From Certhia americana (lineage: Eukaryota > Chordata > Aves > Passeriformes > Certhiidae), in the NCBI GenBank assembly GCA_018697195.1, contig CM031864.1, positions 24,562,086-24,626,085 on the forward strand: a stretch of DNA of 64,000 nt, written 5' to 3'. The translations under genes were made by a program, and so were the position numbers. A model generated the notes under the pieces. It was given only the letters and a program-made list of their open reading frames with translations, made no database searches and was not told where the DNA came from. Shown one piece after another: positions 61,101 through 64,000 of the stretch (the first letter of the stretch is position 1; the number at the start of each line of letters is the position of its first letter).

Positions 61101-63183
61101 TAAATGGTTTTTAAAATGGCCCATTTTTTTTCTTTGGTGGCAGGACAAAAGAAATGTGTTTTATTGCTAGAAGTAATACCAGCCTTTATTTTGTCTATTT
61201 AGAAGTGTAATTTAATGCAATGACAAAGAACTGTGCATTCTTAATGGAAAGGGTTCACTGGAATGGGCTTCTGTGAAAGATGTTTATCTCTAGTTTTGGT
61301 AGACAGTTCTCATGAGCCTGTAGAGCAGTCTTCAGAAACCGTGAGGATTGCTATGCCTGTAGAAAGTTAATTATGATAATTTTTTTAAGTTGCAGACCCC
61401 AGCCTCGTTTGCACAGAGTGTTCAGGAATTAACTATTGCTCTTCAGAGGACTGGAGATCCAGCTAACTTGAATCGTCTTAGACCTCACCTAGAGCTCCTA
61501 GCAAATATTGATCCCAGTCCAGGTAAGTCTGGATGCTTTTATGAAAACCTTTAACTTTAGCAAGGTGAGCTTGACACTGCTCAAGGATTGAAAGCTAATC
61601 ATCAAATATAAGGAGACATCCTCACTCATCAGCTCAAGAGTTTTGGATTCCAAAGTAGAATTTTGATAGATTGAGTAGAGAGAAGCTGGGCGATAGTCAG
61701 TCTAGACAAGAATGGTTTGTTACCTTACGGAATTTTGTATTTTTTTTGTTCATATGTAATTCTGTAAAACTGGGAAAGAGTCTTGGAGGTGGAAGATAGC
61801 TGGAAAGTATTTAACTGGGAAATAAAACCTCAGCTGTTGACAGAGGAGAGAAAGATAGAAATTGTTGAAAAAGTCAGCAGTGCTGTAAGGGTGGACCGCT
61901 TGAGGGAGAAGGGAAGGGACAGAACAAAGTCCTATGGCTGAAATTTTATTCTATGCCTGCTAAAATTTGTAAAATCAGTATGATATATCAAAATAGTAAA
62001 AAGATATAAACTACAACTTCATGAGATGAGAAATTGTACTTCATTTTTGTTTAAACAAACAGAAGTTAAACTTCCTTTCAATGAGGATCAGTTGTCCTTC
62101 ACAGCTAAAGGAGATGCTGTGCTTCCTTCCGAAATCTTTCATACTGGAACGAGCTGGGGAAAAACCTGTATACTGCAAATTTGTTTGCAAAAACTGCTAT
62201 GGAAGGTGGCAGCACTAATAGCCCCCCCCCTTGATTTTGGTAGCCAAGTCTGGTGTTAGTGGGTTTTTACTGTATTGTTGAGTTGCCTAAAGAGCAGCAG
62301 GGAAGCACGTTGAAGTGCTTCTGAAAGAATTTAGTCCCTGTGAGTGGAATATAATGCAATTAATTCTGCTAAAGATCTTGAAAGGCTCTTTGAGGTACTG
62401 TGCTTTGCAACAGAGTGTGCAGGCACACTGTGGAAGTGTCAGCTGCTGGAACAGATTCAAAAACTTAGAAGAGTAAATTGGCTAAAAAGAAAAGGTGCTC
62501 CTATAGAATTGAGACTGTACAATTTATTCACAGTGTTTTAGATGGTGATCTGATTCATAGATTTGCTTTGTGATGTTTTTTCCACATGAGAGGCATTAAT
62601 TTCTGTTGCTGTTCCACCTCTGTGCCTGTGTAATCAGGCCAGCGATTACTGTATTTGTATGGAATGATTTTACCTCCGGGAGTCTGAATGCAAAGAGGGA
62701 TTTTGAACCTGATGTTTTTCTTGATGAGAAGAGTTTGTACAGTGCCTTTGCTCTGGAGTTCTTGTCAGATATGAAAGTTCTTGTAAAGGGAAATAATCTG
62801 ACATGCTAATAATGGTCTTACTGGCTCGTTCGGTATTTTGTACGGTTCAGCCTTAAGTTTACAGATTATAAGTTTAAGTTTATAGATTATTCTGTAAGAG
62901 CTAAATGTCTCAGAATTAAGGTGCTGAATGTTTTTTATCAACTGATGCAATGTTTTTGATGAACTTGGCTAGTTTTGTGATACTGATATGGGGTCTTGTA
63001 CCTGGTTTTGGAAAACCCTTCTGATTTTTCTTTTTATATTTGGTGTTTGCTGTCCATGCAACAGATGCTCCACCTCCAACATGGGAACAACTGGAAAATG
63101 GACTAGTTGCTGTGAGGACTGTGGTTCATGGCTTAGTTGATTATATCCAGAATCACAGCAAAAAAGGAACAGATCAACAACAG
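48940..63183 (+). CDS. RC3H1: Roquin-1 (RING finger and CCCH-type zinc finger domains 1), exons 2-8, 3' truncated
   Basis: Roquin-1 binds constitutive-decay stem-loops in mRNA 3' UTRs (for example ICOS and TNF). It recruits CCR4-NOT for mRNA decay in the cytoplasm and P-bodies, and its RING acts as an E3 ligase. Coding exons 48940-49170, 56360-56480, 57650-57889, 59037-59212, 60041-60241, 61390-61522 and 63065-63183 join in frame to give residues 1-407. The RING (C14, C17, C33, H35, C38, C41, C50, D53) is complete. The ROQ residues R219, K220, K239, Y250, K259 and R260 are present. Met199, the residue changed in the sanroque mouse, is conserved at 59039-59041. The CCCH finger (about 413 onward), the proline-rich region and the C-terminus lie right of the window. 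The start ATG follows a TTG-rich leader with no upstream in-frame ATG. RC3H2 is the paralogue, but the sequence reads as RC3H1. Confidence 0.97.
49171..56359 (+). other. RC3H1: RC3H1 intron 2
   Basis: A 7.2 kb intron. A CR1 fragment lies at 52230-52405 and an AC-rich stretch at about 54775-54845. The rest is unremarkable AT-rich sequence without coding exons. The acceptor is tctcttcag. Confidence 0.85.
52230..52405 (-). mobile_element. CR1 LINE fragment
   Basis: Starting at tcatagaatcacagaatggc, the + strand is a clear complement of the CR1 3' end. It runs through the ccttccactagagcaggttg segment and fades after about 175 bases. It lies in RC3H1 intron 2, antisense to the gene. Confidence 0.9.
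56360..56480 (+). CDS. RC3H1: RC3H1 coding exon 3
   Basis: Residues 78-117 plus one base of Gly118, starting [12 protein letters not shown] and ending LSSARG. It leads into the N-terminal HEPN segment. The donor is AGAG|gtagtt. Confidence 0.95.
56481..57649 (+). other. RC3H1: RC3H1 intron 3
   Basis: A 1.17 kb intron with acceptor gttttgaag. No feature of note is recognised. Confidence 0.85.
57650..57889 (+). CDS. RC3H1: RC3H1 coding exon 4 (HEPN N-terminal part)
   Basis: This exon completes Gly118, then runs [14 protein letters not shown] to CQFLGP (residue 197) plus one base of Ala198. It is rich in basic and helical sequence ([19 protein letters not shown]). The donor is CCAG|gtaggt. Confidence 0.97.
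57890..59036 (+). other. RC3H1: RC3H1 intron 4
   Basis: A 1.15 kb intron containing a short GTA/TAA trinucleotide tract at 58748-58787. The acceptor is ctctcag. Nothing else is recognised. Confidence 0.85.
58748..58787 (+). repeat. Trinucleotide (GTA/ATA) low-complexity tract
   Basis: Repeated GTA units turn into TAA/ATA units over about 40 bases in RC3H1 intron 4. Confidence 0.85.
59037..59212 (+). CDS. RC3H1: RC3H1 coding exon 5 (ROQ domain core)
   Basis: Residues 198-256, starting with Met199 (59039-59041), the sanroque position. RNA-contact residues R219, K220, K239 and Y250 are present in the winged-helix ROQ segment. The donor is TTCAAG|gtatga. Confidence 0.97.
59213..60040 (+). other. 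RC3H1: RC3H1 intron 5
   Basis: An 828 bp intron ending ccttgctag. No other feature is recognised. Confidence 0.85.
60041..60241 (+). CDS. RC3H1: RC3H1 coding exon 6 (ROQ domain end)
   Basis: Residues 257-323, from [17 protein letters not shown] to HMQSIIDK. It includes the RNA-contact residues K259 and R260. Both ends are phase 0, and the donor is GACAAG|gtaaag. Confidence 0.97.
60242..61389 (+). other. RC3H1: RC3H1 intron 6
   Basis: A 1.15 kb intron with a T-rich acceptor, ttttttaag. No repeat family or RNA gene is recognised. Confidence 0.85.
61390..61522 (+). CDS. RC3H1: RC3H1 coding exon 7 (HEPN C-terminal part)
   Basis: Residues 324-367 plus one base of Asp368, from [15 protein letters not shown] to LLANIDPSP. 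The donor is CCAG|gtaagt. Confidence 0.96.
61523..63064 (+). other. RC3H1: RC3H1 intron 7
   Basis: A 1.54 kb intron with acceptor gcaacag. It contains a C run at about 62222-62230 and a short AT-rich duplication near 62856-62891. There is no coding exon within. Confidence 0.85.
63065..63183 (+). CDS. RC3H1: RC3H1 coding exon 8
   Basis: This exon completes Asp368, then runs [14 protein letters not shown] to SKKGTDQQQ (residue 407), just before the CCCH zinc finger, which begins in the next exon. The donor is CAACAG|gtaaga. Confidence 0.96.
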
Positions 63184-64000
63184 GTAAGAGCTAAATCATT
63201 TGAGAATATGTATCCCTACATTTTATTGGCTGTATCCTATAGTAGAGGTTTACTAATGTCATCTGGAAAGATCTGGTTTGACAAGGAGCTATTTGAAAAT
63301 ATCACTGCGAGTCATATTTATCAAAAAAGAAACAAGAAAGGAGAAAGCGTGAAACAGCACATATTTATGTGAATGTTGAAAAACCTGTTGAATTGATTTT
63401 CACAGCTCACTAGGATGGAAGAACAGTCTGATCCAGCTGCAGGCTTAGGGAAATGAATAACAACCTTCCTGAGTAGAGGGTGGGGAAGGGACACTGGGTG
63501 CTGCTGTAATTTGTGGGAATTTTCTTGGTTTTGTTTTAATATGACATATTTCAGCCAGCTGGCTCTCTGATAATAGAACCATCCTTATACCTGTGTTTAA
63601 TGGTCTGTCAAGCTTGAAGATTTAAGAACAGATTGTATGAAGGTGCAATCCAAGTTCCTGAAACAAATTTTTTTGTTTCAGCAATGACAGTGTAATTGTA
63701 TATTAGCTTATCTCATGGTTACCTTATCATACATTCCTTTGATGTCATTTTACTGTGTAGCTCAGTTAAAATAAATGCTGCTGAAATAGCTGCCTGTCCC
63801 AGTCCTACTCCTCTTGGAGAGCTGGTTTGGGGAGCTCAACTAGTAAAAGCATTCTCTCTGCCAAAAAAAAAAAAAAAAAGGCAAAACTAAAGCAAATTAC
63901 TTCTGCTGTTTCACCTTTTTGCATTACTTGGGATGGATAATGAGCACTGTCACCGGCAAAAGACAAAACAGTAGAAATGCATAAGTGGGAATCTGGAAGG
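63184..64000 (+). other. RC3H1: RC3H1 intron 8, 5' part
   Basis: Intronic sequence to the window edge with a 17-base A run (63863-63879). I looked for the next exon, which should begin the CCCH finger, and did not find it here. Confidence 0.8.

Noticed and set aside
1..64000. CRISPR array, bacterial operon, or novel defence system
   Set aside because: The window is eukaryotic spliced sequence. There are no regularly spaced repeats with unique spacers, and no prokaryotic gene spacing.

Overview
The window is vertebrate nuclear DNA, most likely from a bird and probably a songbird. It has spliced genes with GT-AG introns, one strong CpG island in AT-rich sequence, antisense-oriented CR1 LINE fragments, and avian-type endogenous retrovirus LTR pieces. 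Two well-conserved protein-coding genes lie on the + strand, tail to head. I saw no bacterial-type system, CRISPR array, or intact mobile-element coding region.

Region 1 (1 to about 12.05 kb) is the 3' part of UCHL5 (UCH37), a proteasome- and INO80-associated deubiquitinase. Exons 3-11 are present and exons 1-2 lie left of the window. The nine exons join in frame and encode residues 48 to the end of a protein of inferred length 329 aa. They include the oxyanion Gln82 and the catalytic Cys88, His164 and Asp179. Intron 3 carries a GC-rich block that begins with an LTR-like terminus. A polyadenylation signal lies 59 bases after the stop.

Region 2 (about 12.05 to 24.3 kb) is intergenic. It holds a probable solo ERV LTR at about 14.1-14.6 kb, a decayed CR1 fragment, and simple repeats. 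No gene is recognised there.

Region 3 (about 24.3 to 64 kb) is the 5' half of RC3H1 (Roquin-1), an RNA-binding RING E3 ligase that represses stem-loop-containing mRNAs. A CpG island at about 24.45-25.48 kb holds the inferred non-coding exon 1, with a YY1-like site at its start and a GTGAGT donor. A 23.9 kb intron 1 follows, containing a long GC-rich LTR with a 40-bp minisatellite and two CR1 fragments. Coding exons 2-8 (48940-63183) encode residues 1-407: the RING finger and the HEPN/ROQ RNA-binding module. The CCCH zinc finger and the C-terminal half lie beyond the window.

The two genes have unrelated biochemistry (deubiquitination; mRNA decay and ubiquitin ligation) and are simply neighbours. 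The most notable observations are two candidate upstream ORFs in the inferred RC3H1 leader, one encoding six glutamines; a G-quadruplex-prone homopurine tract beside the promoter; a possible alternative promoter/first exon at 43.0-43.16 kb; an antisense LTR promoter in intron 1; and the UCHL5-RC3H1 adjacency, which differs from human chromosome 1.
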